DNA of 64,000 nucleotides from Acidovorax carolinensis (GCF_002157145.1 NZ_CP021361.1:1798001-1862000), one strand, 5' to 3'. Counted from the stretch's first letter, positions 45,483 to 53,884 are shown. Notes: generated by a model from the sequence alone, not told the origin. Numbers and translations are program-made.

Positions 45483-45544
45483 TTACGCGCTGGGCGGGAC
45501 ATATCCCGCCGCGGCGTCTGCGCCACCGCCAAAGAAGTGGTTTT
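45263..45544. repeat. Three tandem 94-bp repeats derived from the yggX 3' end
   Basis: The anchor AAGTGGTTTT occurs at 45347, 45441 and 45535, exactly 94 bp apart, each preceded by GCGTCTGCGCC-CCGCCAAA and a GCGCTGGGCGG block. The third unit is part of yggX: it encodes the last 20 residues and the stop. The first two units lie downstream of that stop and are diverged copies. Since 94 is not a multiple of three, the copies do not extend the protein. Confidence 0.88.
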
Positions 45545-45755
45545 CCATCTGCCGGGCCAGGTACTGGCGGGCGCGGGCGTCGGCCAGGTTCAGGCGGTTT
45601 TCATTGACCAGCATGGTTTGATGCTTGAGCCAGTCTGCCCAGGCCTGCTTGCTGACGTTTTCCCAGATGCGCTTGCCCAACTCACCGGGGTAGGGCGGGA
45701 AGTCGAGGCCTTCTGCTTCCTTGCCGAGCTTGATGCATTGAACGGTGCGTGCCAT
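45483..45755 (-). CDS. yggX: Oxidative damage protection / Fe(II)-trafficking protein YggX
   Basis: A 90-residue protein beginning [16 protein letters not shown], with the key Cys7 and the following [17 protein letters not shown] and [14 protein letters not shown] blocks that define the family. It helps protect Fe-S clusters from oxidation and to move Fe(II). The C-terminal [18 protein letters not shown] is encoded by the third of three 94-bp tandem units. ATG 45755 is the family start; nine codons upstream are open but unrelated. It is divergent from the sbp-ssu operon. Confidence 0.95.
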   Translation of the reverse strand: MARTVQCIKLGKEAEGLDFPPYPGELGKRIWENVSKQAWADWLKHQTMLVNENRLNLADARARQYLARQMENHFFGGGADAAAGYVPPSA

Positions 45756-45813
45756 GGGGTTTCCTTGTGATGGGGTGAGCAAAACGGGTTGCTCAGATGA
45801 TTTGGATATAAAG

Positions 45814-45838
45814 AACTGAAATCTCAGTAGTTTCAGTT
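45814..45838. promoter_or_regulatory. Perfect inverted repeat upstream of sbp-ssu
   Basis: AACTGAAA and TTTCAGTT are perfect 8-bp inverted arms around a 9-bp centre. The site sits in an AT-rich patch between the divergent yggX and sbp starts, 75 bp before the sbp ATG. The position suits an operator for the sulfur-starvation operon; CysB/Cbl or another regulator could bind, but sequence alone does not tell. Confidence 0.5.
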
Positions 45839-45912
45839 TTGAAGGGTGTCTCCCAGAATGCGTTTCATCGGTGATTTACACCGGTTCCGCATTCATACAA
45901 AGAGGCCCTCCA

Positions 45913-46934
45913 ATGAACTTTCGCCGCGACTTTATCAAGTTTCCCTTTGCCGCTGCCCTGGCCAGCGCTTTGGCCCTGACGGCATTGCCGTCGTTTGCGC
46001 AATCCGTGACCTTGCTCAACGTGTCGTACGACCCGACCCGCGAGCTGTATGTCGAGTTCAACCAGGCTTTCGCCAAGCACTGGAAGGCCAAGTCGGGCCA
46101 GGATGTGACCATCAAGCAAAGCCATGGTGGCTCGGGCAAGCAGGCGCGCTCCATCATCGACGGGCTGGACGCCGACGTGGCCACCCTGGCGCTGGCTGGC
46201 GACACCGATGCACTGCACACCAACGGTGGCTGGATTCCGAAAGACTGGCAAAAGCGCCTGCCGCACAACAGCTCGCCCTACACCTCCACCATCGTGCTGG
46301 TGGTGCGCCAGGGTAACCCCAAGGGCATCAAGGACTGGGACGACCTCGTCAAGCCCGGCATCAGCGTGATCACGCCCAACCCCAAGACCTCGGGCGGCGC
46401 GCGCTGGAACTACCTGGCCGCCTGGGAATTCGCCAAGCGCAAGCTCGGCAGCGATGCCAAGGCCAAGGAATTCGTAGCCAAGCTCTACGGCAACGTGCCG
46501 GTGCTCGACACGGGGGCGCGGGGTCCACCATCACCTTTGCCCAGCGCAACCAGGGTGATGTGCTGATTGCCTGGGAAAACGAAGCCTATCTGCTCGAAAA
46601 GGAATTCGGCGCCAAGTTCGATGTGATTGCGCCGTCGATCTCCATCCTGGCCGAGCCGGCGGTGACGGTGGTGGACAAGAACGTGGACAAGAAGGGCACG
46701 CGTACCGTGGCCGAGGAATACCTGAAGTTCCTCTACACCGAGGAAGGCCAGGACATCGCGGGCAAGAATTTCTACCGCCCCGCCGTGTCTGAAAAGGCCA
46801 AAGCCAAGTATGCCAAGCAGTTCCCCATGCTGAACCTGTTCACCATTGATGCGGCCTTTGGCGGCTGGGACAAGGCGGCCAAGGATCACTTTGCCGACAA
46901 CGCCAGCTTCGACCAGATCTATACCCGGAAATAA
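45913..46934 (+). pseudogene. sbp: Sulfate ABC transporter substrate-binding protein, one frameshift
   Basis: About 340 residues if repaired. The signal peptide ([20 protein letters not shown]...SFA) is followed by [19 protein letters not shown], the [24 protein letters not shown] sulfate-site block, and [16 protein letters not shown]. After LDTGARG the frame shifts by one missing base in the G run at 46520-46523. The other frame continues with the expected [19 protein letters not shown] through to IYTRK. Restoring one base gives a continuous 341-codon frame. Sbp binds sulfate or thiosulfate in the periplasm; no CysTWA genes accompany it here, where it heads the sulfonate operon. GTG 45871 upstream is less likely than ATG 45913. 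Confidence 0.88.
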
Positions 46935-46943
46935 GGGTCAAAT

Positions 46944-46988
46944 TGGCCTCCAGCGCTTATCCATAAAGCGCTGGCAGCTATCAAAATT
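46944..46988. repeat. Palindromic intergenic repeat, copy 7
   Basis: TTGGCCTCCAGCGCTTATCC and AAGCGCTGGCAGCTATCAAAA include CCAGCGCTT and AAGCGCTGG as perfect 9-base arms. It fills the gap between sbp and ssuE, ending about 16 bp before the ssuE ATG. Confidence 0.85.
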
Positions 46989-47004
46989 GAATTGAAAGAA
47001 CACC

Positions 47005-47593
47005 ATGTCCGCCTTGTTGATCGCTGGTAGCCCCTCGGAGCGTTCGCGCTCTGCCGCCTTGCTGGATGCTGTGGCCCAGCGCCTGTCGGTGCGGGGTGCG
47101 CTGGTGAACCGCATCCACATCCGCGACCTGTCGCCCCAGGCGCTGCTGCTGGCCGACACCGGCCACCGCAGCATCAGCCAGGCCATCGGCCAGGTGGCCG
47201 AGGCCCGCGTGCTGGTGGTGGCCACGCCGTTTACAAGGCGGCCTACAGCGGTGTGCTCAAGGTGTTCCTGGATCTGTTGTCGCAAACAGCGCTCAAGGAC
47301 AAAACCGTGTTGCCCTGGCCACGGGCGGCAGCCCGCACCACATGCTGGCGCTCGACTATGCGCTGCGCCCCGTGCTGCAGTCGCTGGGCGCCAAGCACAT
47401 CCTGCCCGGTATCTACGCCACCGACTCGCAGGTCTCGGTGACGCCCGAAGGCGCCTACGAGGTGCACGCCGACATCGCCGCCCGCCTGGACGATGCCGTG
47501 AACGTGCTCATCACCGAAAGCCTGCGGCCCAGCCAGGCCCATGCCGGCCGGTTCGCCCCCATTCCTTTCTCACAGGTGCGATGTAGCGTCTGA
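47005..47593 (+). pseudogene. ssuE: NADPH-dependent FMN reductase SsuE, two frameshifts
   Basis: About 196 residues if repaired. The flavodoxin-like start MSALLIAGSPSERSRSAALLD and the ARVLVVATP strand are in the first frame. One base is missing near 47227-47230, after which [18 protein letters not shown] continues in a second frame. Another is missing in the C run at 47313-47315, after which [20 protein letters not shown] runs to the stop. Both indels together restore a 197-codon frame. SsuE supplies reduced FMN to the monooxygenase SsuD for desulfonation of alkanesulfonates. Placement upstream of ssuA and ssuD is the usual ssu order. Confidence 0.86.
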
Positions 47594-47724
47594 CGCAGCC
47601 GGGGCGCCGCCACCCGCGCGTGTCGCCCCTGCTGCTTTCTTCGTCCTTTCGTCTCGTTCCCTGGTTTTGCCCGATGTGATGGGCAGGGTGGGCTGTTGCC
47701 TGCCCGCAAGAAAAGGTGCTCTGT

Positions 47725-47901
47725 ATGTCCCGAACTCCATCCGTTTCATTTGCGCCAGTGCACGCACCGGCAAAACTCCTGGGATTGCGCGATGCCTTGC
47801 GCTGGCTGGGCATCGCCCTGCTGGTGGTGGCGTCGCTGGTGGTCATTGGCGCCTTCCTGCTGATGCCGGTGGTGCCCGCCGTGCCTGCCGCCGGGGCCTG
47901 A
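47725..47901 (+). CDS. Small single-helix membrane protein between ssuE and ssuA
   Basis: A 58-residue protein with AAAAGG eight bases before ATG 47725. An N-terminal polar part (residues 1-28, with LLGLRDALRW) is followed by a membrane helix LGIALLVVASLVVIGAFLLMP (31-51) and a short Pro/Ala tail. It does not match a family I can name. Its place inside the ssu operon suggests a link to sulfonate uptake, but there is no direct evidence. A Met three codons upstream is an alternative start without a better ribosome site. Confidence 0.62.
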   Translation: MSRTPSVSFAPVHAPAKLLGLRDALRWLGIALLVVASLVVIGAFLLMPVVPAVPAAGA

Positions 47902-47956
47902 CGAAAGCCCACGCCATTCTTCTTCGAATCCCGCCATTGCAGAAAGACACACCACC

Positions 47957-48920
47957 ATGACAACGCATTTCTCTTCCAGCCGCCGCCAGGTTCTTCTTTC
48001 CAGCCTGGCCGCCGCAGCCTTGGGTGCCACCGGCGCCACGGCGTATGCCCAGGCGACTGGCCGCGTGTTGCGCGTGGGCCATCAAAAGGGCTGGCTTTCC
48101 ATCCTCAAGGGCAGGGGCACGCTCGAAAAGCGCCTGGCCCCGCTGGGCGTGAAAGTCACCTGGACAGAGTTCAACGCCGGCCCGTGCAGCTCGAAGCGCT
48201 CAACGTAGGCTCCATCGACTTTGGTGACGTGGGCGAGGCGCCGCCCATCTTTGCCCAGGCCGCCGGTGCGCCGCTGGTCTATGCGGGCGCCACGGTGCCG
48301 CGCCCCGCGCTGGAGGCCGTGATCGTGCCCAAGGATTCGCCCATCCGCAGCGTGGCCGACCTCAAGGGCAAGCGCGTGGCCTACAACAAGGGCTCGAATG
48401 TGCAGTACCTGCTGGTCAAGCTGCTGCAGAAAAACGGCCTGAAGTACAGCGACGTGCAATCCGTTTTCCTGGCCCCGCCGATGCGCGTGCCGCCTTTGAA
48501 CGGGGCGCGGTGGACGCCTGGATCATCTGGGACCCGTTCCTGGCCGCCGCGCAAAAAACGCTGGACGCGCGCCTGCTGGCTGATGCCACGGGCGTCGTCA
48601 ACAACCGCCAGTACTACTTCACCTCGCGCGATTTCGCGACCAGGAACACCGATGTGCTGCGCATTGCCATCGAGGAGGTGAATGCCATTGACACCTGGAT
48701 TTCCAGGAACAAGGCGGCTGCAGCCGCCGAGCTGTCTGCGGTGCTGGGCCTGGACAAGGGCATCACCGAGCTGTACCTGAGCCGCGCCCGCTACGGCACG
48801 GCGCCCGTCACCCGCGACATCCTGGCCGAGCAGCAGGCCATTGCCGACACCTTCTTCGACCTCAAGCTCATTCCCAAGAAGCTCAACCTGCTGCACGCCG
48901 CGCCGGTCGATCTGCTGTAA
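47957..48920 (+). pseudogene. ssuA: Aliphatic sulfonate ABC transporter substrate-binding protein SsuA, two frameshifts
   Basis: About 321 residues if repaired. A twin-arginine signal (SSRRQVLLSSLAAAAL) leads into VLRVGHQKGWLSILKGRG and the TWTEFNAGP block. One base is missing in GGCCC at 48179-48183, after which VQLEALNVGSIDFGDVGEAP follows in another frame. A second base is missing in the C run at 48473-48476, after which GAVDAWIIWDPFLAAAQ continues to the stop. Repair gives a continuous 322-codon frame. The protein delivers alkanesulfonates to the SsuC/SsuB transporter. Confidence 0.88.
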
Positions 48921-48944
48921 CCCCCACTGCCCAAGGAGCCCGCC

Positions 48945-49085
48945 ATGCCAGCGCCCATGCCCTTTGCATTGCACGCACAACTGCAGCGTGTTCTGTGTGT
49001 GACGGCCGTTGCCTGGGGGCTGAGCGTGCAGCAGCGCCGCCTGGTGCGTCGTGCTCCCCAGTTCGGCTTTGCCATCTCGTACTGA
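48945..49085 (+). CDS. Short ORF (46 residues) with strong ribosome site between ssuA and ssuD
   Basis: AAGGAG at 48933-48938 stands six bases before ATG 48945, a better ribosome site than most in the window. The product contains RVLCVTAVAWGLSVQQRRL, then VRRAPQFGFAISY at the end, and is basic with few acidic residues. It stops 12 bases before ssuD. I know no family for it. It could be a translated leader that adjusts ssuD expression or a small membrane-active peptide; a chance frame is possible. Confidence 0.5.
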   Translation: MPAPMPFALHAQLQRVLCVTAVAWGLSVQQRRLVRRAPQFGFAISY

Positions 49086-49097
49086 AAGACCTGTTCC

Positions 49098-50260
49098 ATG
49101 CAAATTTTCTGGTTCATTCCCACCCACGGCGACAGCCGGTATCTCGGCACCGCCAAGGGCGCGCGCCAGCTCAGCCACGATTACCTCAAGCAGGTGGCGG
49201 TGGCTGCCGACAGCCTGGGCTACGAAGGCGTGCTCATCCCCACCGGCCGTTCTTGCGAAGACCCCTGGGTGATCGCATCGAGCCTGATTGCGGTCACGAA
49301 GAACCTCAAGTTCCTGGTGGCGGTGCGCCCCGGTCTGCACCAGCCCGCATTGGCGGCGCGCATGGCGGCCAGTTTTGACCGTCTGTCGGGTGGCCGGCTG
49401 CTGATCAATCTGGTGACCGGTGGCGACCAGGCGGAGCTGGAGGGCGATGGCGTGTTTCTGGACCATGCCACGCGCTACGAGCAGTCGGCCGAGTTCATCC
49501 GCATCTGGCGCGAAATCCTGGCGCGCAGCCACCAGGGTGAATCGCTGGACTACGAAGGCAAGCACCTGTCGGTCAAGGGCGCCAAGCTGCTGTTCCCACC
49601 GCTGCAGCATCCGCACCCTCCCGTGTATTTTGGTGGTTCGTCCAATGCGGCCCACGACCTGGCGGCCGAGCAGGTGGAAACCTACCTGACCTGGGGCGAG
49701 CCCCCGCCGAAGTGGCCAAGAAGGTGGCCGATGTGCGCGCCCGTGCGGCAAAACACGGCCGCACCGTGAAGTTCGGCATTCGCCTGCACGTCATCGTGCG
49801 CGAGACCGACGCGCAGGCCTGGCAGGCGGCCGAAGAGCTCATTAGCCATGTGGACGACGCCACGGTGGCGCACGCCCAGGCCGTGTTTTCGCGCATGGAC
49901 TCGGAGGGCCAGCGCCGCATGGCTGCGTTGCACGCAGGTGGTGTCAAGCGCAGCCGCAAGGATCTGGAGATCAGCCCCAACCTGTGGGCCGGCGTGGGCC
50001 TGGTGCGTGGCGGTGCGGGCACGGCGCTGGTGGGCGACCCGCAGACGGTGGCCGCGCGCATCGAGGAATACGCCGCGCTGGGCCTGGACACCTTTGTGCT
50101 GTCGGGCTACCCGCATCTGGAAGAGGCTTATCGCTTTGCCGAGCTCGTGTTCCCGCTGCTGCCGCTCAAGCTGCGCGACAAGCTCACGGGCGGCAATCCG
50201 CTGGGCCCCTTTGGCGAGACCGTGGCCAACGACTTTGTGCCGCGCGCATCGCAAAGCTGA
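49098..50260 (+). pseudogene. ssuD: FMNH2-dependent alkanesulfonate monooxygenase SsuD, one frameshift
   Basis: About 387 residues if repaired, the normal SsuD length. The luciferase-like barrel shows [55 protein letters not shown] and [19 protein letters not shown] (substrate and FMN sites). After YLTWGEPP one base is missing in the C run at 49701-49705, and [20 protein letters not shown] continues in another frame, with the C-terminal HPEH-like region replaced by [19 protein letters not shown] and [16 protein letters not shown]. SsuD splits alkanesulfonates to aldehyde and sulfite, which CysI then reduces. Confidence 0.9.
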
Positions 50261-50283
50261 AGCAGCACCACAGGAGCCACGCC

Positions 50284-50658
50284 ATGAGCATCCAGTCCAT
50301 CAACCATGTCCAACTGGCCTTTCCGGCCGGTGCCGAGGCGCCGATCCGGCGCTTTTATGCCAGCCTGCTGGGATTGAGCGAGGTGCGGCTGCATGCGGGC
50401 AACACGCTGCGCTTTGCGGCGGGCACCCAGCGCATCGACCTGGTGCCCATTGAGCAGTGGCAGCCCGCGCCCGCGGTGTCGCACCTTGCCTTTGAGGTGC
50501 AGGACCTGCCCGCGCTGCGCAACCGCCTGCTGCAGGCCGAGCTGGCGCTGGTGGAAAACCGCGCGCTGCCCGGCTACCTGCGCTTTTACGTCAAGGACCC
50601 GGCGGGCAACCAGCTGGAGTTCCTGGAGCCCGATTACGAACAGGAAATATCGCCATGA
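50284..50658 (+). CDS. VOC (glyoxalase/dioxygenase) family protein
   Basis: A 124-residue protein with one vicinal-oxygen-chelate module: SINHVQLAFPAGAEAPIRRF (with the first metal His), VSHLAFEVQDLPALRNRL, and the C-terminal FYVKDPAGNQLEFLEPD (with the Glu). Such proteins bind a metal and act on small substrates or as immunity/chaperone-like binders; the reaction is not known. It sits between ssuD and ssuC, with its stop overlapping the ssuC ATG as ATGA, so it belongs to the sulfonate operon. The ribosome site is CAGGAG before ATG 50284. Confidence 0.85.
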   Translation: MSIQSINHVQLAFPAGAEAPIRRFYASLLGLSEVRLHAGNTLRFAAGTQRIDLVPIEQWQPAPAVSHLAFEVQDLPALRNRLLQAELALVENRALPGYLRFYVKDPAGNQLEFLEPDYEQEISP

Positions 50659-51521
50659 CACAGACCACCCGAGAGCTGCAGATATCACCTGTGGCGGACC
50701 CCGTTGAGCTGCCTATCGATGGGCCTTTGCTCCCGGCGCCGCTGGTCCGCTTTATCGCCAATGTCGCGCAGCGCCTCCTGCCCTGGGCCGTGCCCGTGGG
50801 GCTCATCGTGCTGTGGCAAATCGCATCGTCGTTGGGCTGGCTTTCCACGCGGGTGCTGCCCGCGCCGGTGGACGTTGTGAAGGCGGCCTGGACACTGACC
50901 GCGTCGGGCGAGCTGTGGACGCACGTCCAGGTCAGCGCAGGCCGCGCGCTGGCCGGGCTGGCCATCGGCGGCGGGCTGGGGCTGCTGCTGGGCTTGCTCA
51001 CCGGCTCGGTCAAGCTGTTCGAGACGCTGCTGGATTCGACCATCCAGATGGTGCGCAACATCCCCGCGCTGGCGCTCATCCCGCTGGTGATCCTGTGGTT
51101 CGGCATCGATGAGTCGGCCAAGCTGTTCCTCATCAGCGTGTCGGTGTTCTTCCCGATCTACCTCAACACCTTCCACGGCATCCGCAATGTGGACCCCGGC
51201 CTGATCGAGATGGGGCGCACCTACGGCCTGGGCCGCTGGCAGCTCTACCAGCAGATCATCCTGCCCGGCGCGCTCTCCAGCATCCTCGTGGGGCTGCGCT
51301 TCTCGCTGGGCCTGATGTGGGTGATCCTGATCGTGGCCGAGACCATCTCTGCGCAGGCCGGCATCGGCTATCTCACGATGAATGCGCGCGAGTTTTTGCA
51401 GACCGACATCGTGCTCGTGGGCATCCTGTTGTATGCCCTGCTGGGCAAGCTGGCCGATCTGTTTGCCAAGGGGCTCGAGCGCTATTGGTTGCGCTGGCAT
51501 CCAGGGTATGGAGCCCCCTGA
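50655..51521 (+). CDS. ssuC: Aliphatic sulfonate ABC transporter permease SsuC
   Basis: A 288-residue inner-membrane permease with about six helices. The N-terminal segment LLPWAVPVGLIVLWQIASSLGW starts the first helix. The coupling (EAA) loop is MGRTYGLGRWQLYQQIILPGALSSILVGLR (two adjacent blocks), which contacts SsuB. The family segment SAQAGIGYLTMNAREFLQTD follows. It imports sulfonates received from SsuA. ATG 50655 overlaps the VOC gene stop. Confidence 0.94.
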   Translation: MTQTTRELQISPVADPVELPIDGPLLPAPLVRFIANVAQRLLPWAVPVGLIVLWQIASSLGWLSTRVLPAPVDVVKAAWTLTASGELWTHVQVSAGRALAGLAIGGGLGLLLGLLTGSVKLFETLLDSTIQMVRNIPALALIPLVILWFGIDESAKLFLISVSVFFPIYLNTFHGIRNVDPGLIEMGRTYGLGRWQLYQQIILPGALSSILVGLRFSLGLMWVILIVAETISAQAGIGYLTMNAREFLQTDIVLVGILLYALLGKLADLFAKGLERYWLRWHPGYGAP

Positions 51522-51582
51522 GCCGCTGCGCGGAGTCCCGCGCATGGGGCAGCGCCCATTGCAATCATTGAGCCTGATAACT

Positions 51583-51634
51583 CCTATTTTTATAGCTGCT
51601 AGCGTTTTATTTATAAGCGCAGGAGGCCATTTTG
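51583..51634. repeat. Palindromic repeat, copy 8, carrying the ssuB ribosome site
   Basis: TCCTATTTTTATAGCTGC, TAGCGTTTTATTTATAAGCGC and AGGAGGCCATTTTG make up the family sequence in the opposite orientation to copies 3-5. The right end holds AGGAGG (51621-51626), which is a near-perfect Shine-Dalgarno five bases before the TTG start of ssuB. Confidence 0.85.
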
Positions 51635-52441
51635 ACCATTCATTCATCTCTGCAGCCCCAAGGCGTGCGCCTGGAAGTGCGCAACGTGGACAAGCGCTAT
51701 GGCGCCCGCGACGTGCTCAAGAAGGCCGAGCTCACCATCGAACCCGGCCAGTTCGTGGCCATCGTGGGCCGCAGCGGCTGCGGCAAGAGCACGCTGCTGC
51801 GCCTGGTGGCGGGGCTTGAATCCGTCTCAGGCGGTGCAATTCGCCTGGACGGCAAAGACATCGCGGGCCTCAGCGAGGACACCCGCATCATGTTCCAGGA
51901 CTCGCGCCTGCTGCCCTGGAAGCGCGTGGCCGACAACGTGGCCCTGGGGCTGCCGCCCGAGCGGCGCAGCGCGGCCGCTGACGTGCTGGCCCGCGTGGGC
52001 CTGGGCGACCGCCTGGGCGAATGGCCGGCGCGCCTGTCGGGCGGCCAGCGCCAGCGCGTGGCCCTGGCCCGTGCGCTGGTGCACAACCCGCGCCTGCTGC
52101 TGCTCGATGAACCCCTGGGTGCGCTCGACGCGCTCACCCGCATAGAGATGCACCGCCTCATCGAAGGCCTGTGGCAGGCCAGCGGCTTCACCGCGCTGCT
52201 GGTCACCCACGACGTGCAGGAAGCCGTGGCCCTGGCCGACCGCGTGATCCTGATCGAGGACGGCCAGATCGCGCTGGACCAGCGCATCGACCTGCCCCGG
52301 CCCCGCTCGCATGGCGACGCGGCGTTTGCCGCCATCGAAAAACGCATTCTCGACCGCGTGCTGCAAAAGCCCGAGGGTGAGCCGGCGCACGAATCGGCAT
52401 GGCCCGGCGTGCCCGCGCACGGCTTGCGCTGGGCAGTCTGA
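51632..52441 (+). CDS. ssuB: Aliphatic sulfonate ABC transporter ATP-binding protein SsuB
   Basis: A 269-residue ATPase. Walker [14 protein letters not shown] is near residue 49, the Q-loop [16 protein letters not shown] near 87, the signature [15 protein letters not shown] near 138, Walker [14 protein letters not shown] near 160, and the H-loop [10 protein letters not shown] near 195. The start TTG 51632 has AGGAGG five bases ahead, provided by a palindromic repeat. It powers SsuC. A short gap separates it from the Mop-like gene downstream. Confidence 0.94.
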   Translation: MTIHSSLQPQGVRLEVRNVDKRYGARDVLKKAELTIEPGQFVAIVGRSGCGKSTLLRLVAGLESVSGGAIRLDGKDIAGLSEDTRIMFQDSRLLPWKRVADNVALGLPPERRSAAADVLARVGLGDRLGEWPARLSGGQRQRVALARALVHNPRLLLLDEPLGALDALTRIEMHRLIEGLWQASGFTALLVTHDVQEAVALADRVILIEDGQIALDQRIDLPRPRSHGDAAFAAIEKRILDRVLQKPEGEPAHESAWPGVPAHGLRWAV

Positions 52442-52501
52442 TTTTTCTTTTATTGCTTTCACTGACTGAATTTTTTCAACGGACTTATCAAGGAGAACCC
52501 C

Positions 52502-52717
52502 ATGTCCATTCAAGCCATCAACGTACGCAACCAGTTCATGGGCAAAGTGCGCGAGATCATTCGCGGCGATGTCGTCTCCGAAGTCGATGTCGAAACCCCG
52601 TGGGGCATCGTCACCTCGGTCATCACCACCCGCTCGGTGGACGATCTGGCCCTGGTGGTGGGCTCGGACGTGGTGGCGCTCGTCAAATCCACCGAGGTGT
52701 CGATCGCCAAGCTGTAA
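52502..52717 (+). CDS. TOBE/Mop domain molybdopterin-binding-like protein (SsuF type)
   Basis: A 71-residue protein consisting of a single TOBE/Mop domain: SIQAINVRNQFMGKVREII, VDVETPWGIVTSVITTRSVD and VGSDVVALVKSTEVSIAKL. Mop-like proteins bind molybdate or other oxyanions as hexamers. Members next to ssu genes are called SsuF in Pseudomonas and are needed for use of some sulfonates or sulfate esters. AAGGAG lies eight bases before ATG 52502. It closes the operon. Confidence 0.9.
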   Translation: MSIQAINVRNQFMGKVREIIRGDVVSEVDVETPWGIVTSVITTRSVDDLALVVGSDVVALVKSTEVSIAKL

Positions 52718-52728
52718 CACGGTTTGAG

Positions 52729-52784
52729 TCAAAATGGCTGCTCGCGCTTGATAGGTAAGCGCTGGCAGCTATAAAAATAATAGT
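52729..52784. repeat. Palindromic intergenic repeat, copy 9
   Basis: TCAAAATGGCTGCTCGCGC, TTGATAGGTAAGCGCTGGC and AGCTATAAAAATAAT carry the family core. It fills the gap between the Mop-like gene and the LysR regulator. Confidence 0.83.
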
Positions 52785-52821
52785 AAAGACCCTGCATTGC
52801 GGGGCCTCCTCATTGGGACCC

Positions 52822-53775
52822 ATGAATTTTCAGCAACTGCGCTCCGTGCGCGAAACCGTGCGCCGCGGCTTCAACCTGACCGAGGTGGCGGCCATGCTCC
52901 ACACCTCGCAGCCCGGCGTAAGCCGCCAGATCCGCGAGCTGGAGGAAGAGCTGGGCGTGGAGATCTTTGTGCGCGCCGGCAAGCGGCTCACGGGCCTCAC
53001 GCCGCCCGGCGAAACCCTGCTGCCCATCGTCGAACGCCTGCTGCTGGAGTCGGACAACCTGCGCCGGGCCGGGCAGGATTTCAGCGCCAGCGCGCAGGGG
53101 CGCCTGTCGGTGGCGGCCACGCATTCGCAGGCGCGCTATGCATTGCCGCAGGTGGTGCGCGACTTTCGCACGCTGTTCCCGCAGGTTTCGCTGCACCTGC
53201 ACCAGGGCTCGCCACGCCAGGTGGCCGAGATGCTGCTCAGCGGTGAGGCCGACATCGGCGTGGCCACCGAGGCGCTGGCAGGCTACGACGCGCTGGTCAC
53301 GCTGCCTTGCTACCGCTGGACGCACAGCATCGTCGTGCCACCGGGCCATGCGCTGCTGCAGCAGAGCGAACCGGTCACGCTGGAGCAGCTGGCGCAATAC
53401 CCCATCATCACTTACGAACTCGGCTACACGGGCCGCGCCCATATCGACGAGGCCTTTGCCCGCGAGGGGCTGGCCCCCGACATCGTGCTCACCGCCATGG
53501 ATGCCGATGTCATCAAGACCTATGTGGAGCTGGACATGGGCGTGGGCATCGTCGCCTCGATTGCCGTGGACCCCGAGCGCGACCGGCATCTGCGCATGAT
53601 CGATGCCGGCCATCTGTTCGAGGTCAACCTCACGCGGCTGGCCCTGCGCAAAGGGGCATGGCTGCGCGGCTATGCCTATCACTTCATCGAGAGTTTCGTG
53701 CCCACGCTCACGCGCGAGGCGGTGGAGAAGGCCGTGCAGCAAAGCCTGAGCAAGGCGGGACATACCGAAACCTGA
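52822..53775 (+). CDS. CysB/Cbl-family LysR transcriptional regulator
   Basis: A 317-residue LysR regulator. The N-terminal helix-turn-helix (MNFQQLRSVRETVRRGFNLTEVA, AMLHTSQPGVSRQIRELEEELG) with the FNLTEVA insertion is the CysB/Cbl signature. The effector domain has VAATHSQARYALPQVVRDFR, HQGSPRQVAEMLLSGEADIGVATEAL and a C-terminal EVNLTRLALRKGAWLRGY. CysB binds N-acetylserine; Cbl responds to APS and controls ssu and tau genes. Location at the end of ssu favours a Cbl-like role. The start is ATG 52822, although an ATG three codons earlier is open. Confidence 0.92.
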   Translation: MNFQQLRSVRETVRRGFNLTEVAAMLHTSQPGVSRQIRELEEELGVEIFVRAGKRLTGLTPPGETLLPIVERLLLESDNLRRAGQDFSASAQGRLSVAATHSQARYALPQVVRDFRTLFPQVSLHLHQGSPRQVAEMLLSGEADIGVATEALAGYDALVTLPCYRWTHSIVVPPGHALLQQSEPVTLEQLAQYPIITYELGYTGRAHIDEAFAREGLAPDIVLTAMDADVIKTYVELDMGVGIVASIAVDPERDRHLRMIDAGHLFEVNLTRLALRKGAWLRGYAYHFIESFVPTLTREAVEKAVQQSLSKAGHTET

Positions 53776-53884
53776 TTTCCTTGGTCGCCAGCGCGGCGTG
53801 CTGCGCACCGGGCACGCGGCCTACACCCTGAGCGCCAACGAGGGTTTGCGGGCGCCAGAGAACCGGTTAGAGAACTTCTGAGTC

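Noticed and set aside
45263..45544. Tandem repeats considered as a CRISPR array or MITE array
   Set aside because: There are no distinct spacers between short repeats; the units are contiguous 94-bp copies of the yggX 3' end.
40142..49769. Genuine pseudogenisation of the sulfur genes
   Set aside because: Conserved residues are kept on both sides of every shift and all shifts are one-base losses in G/C runs, so error is the simpler reading; the genes are marked as broken only because the given sequence is.
53776..53884. Short frame after the LysR gene ending in LRAPENRLENF
   Set aside because: It is about 30 codons with no start or ribosome site; it may be a gene remnant, but the evidence is too thin to call.
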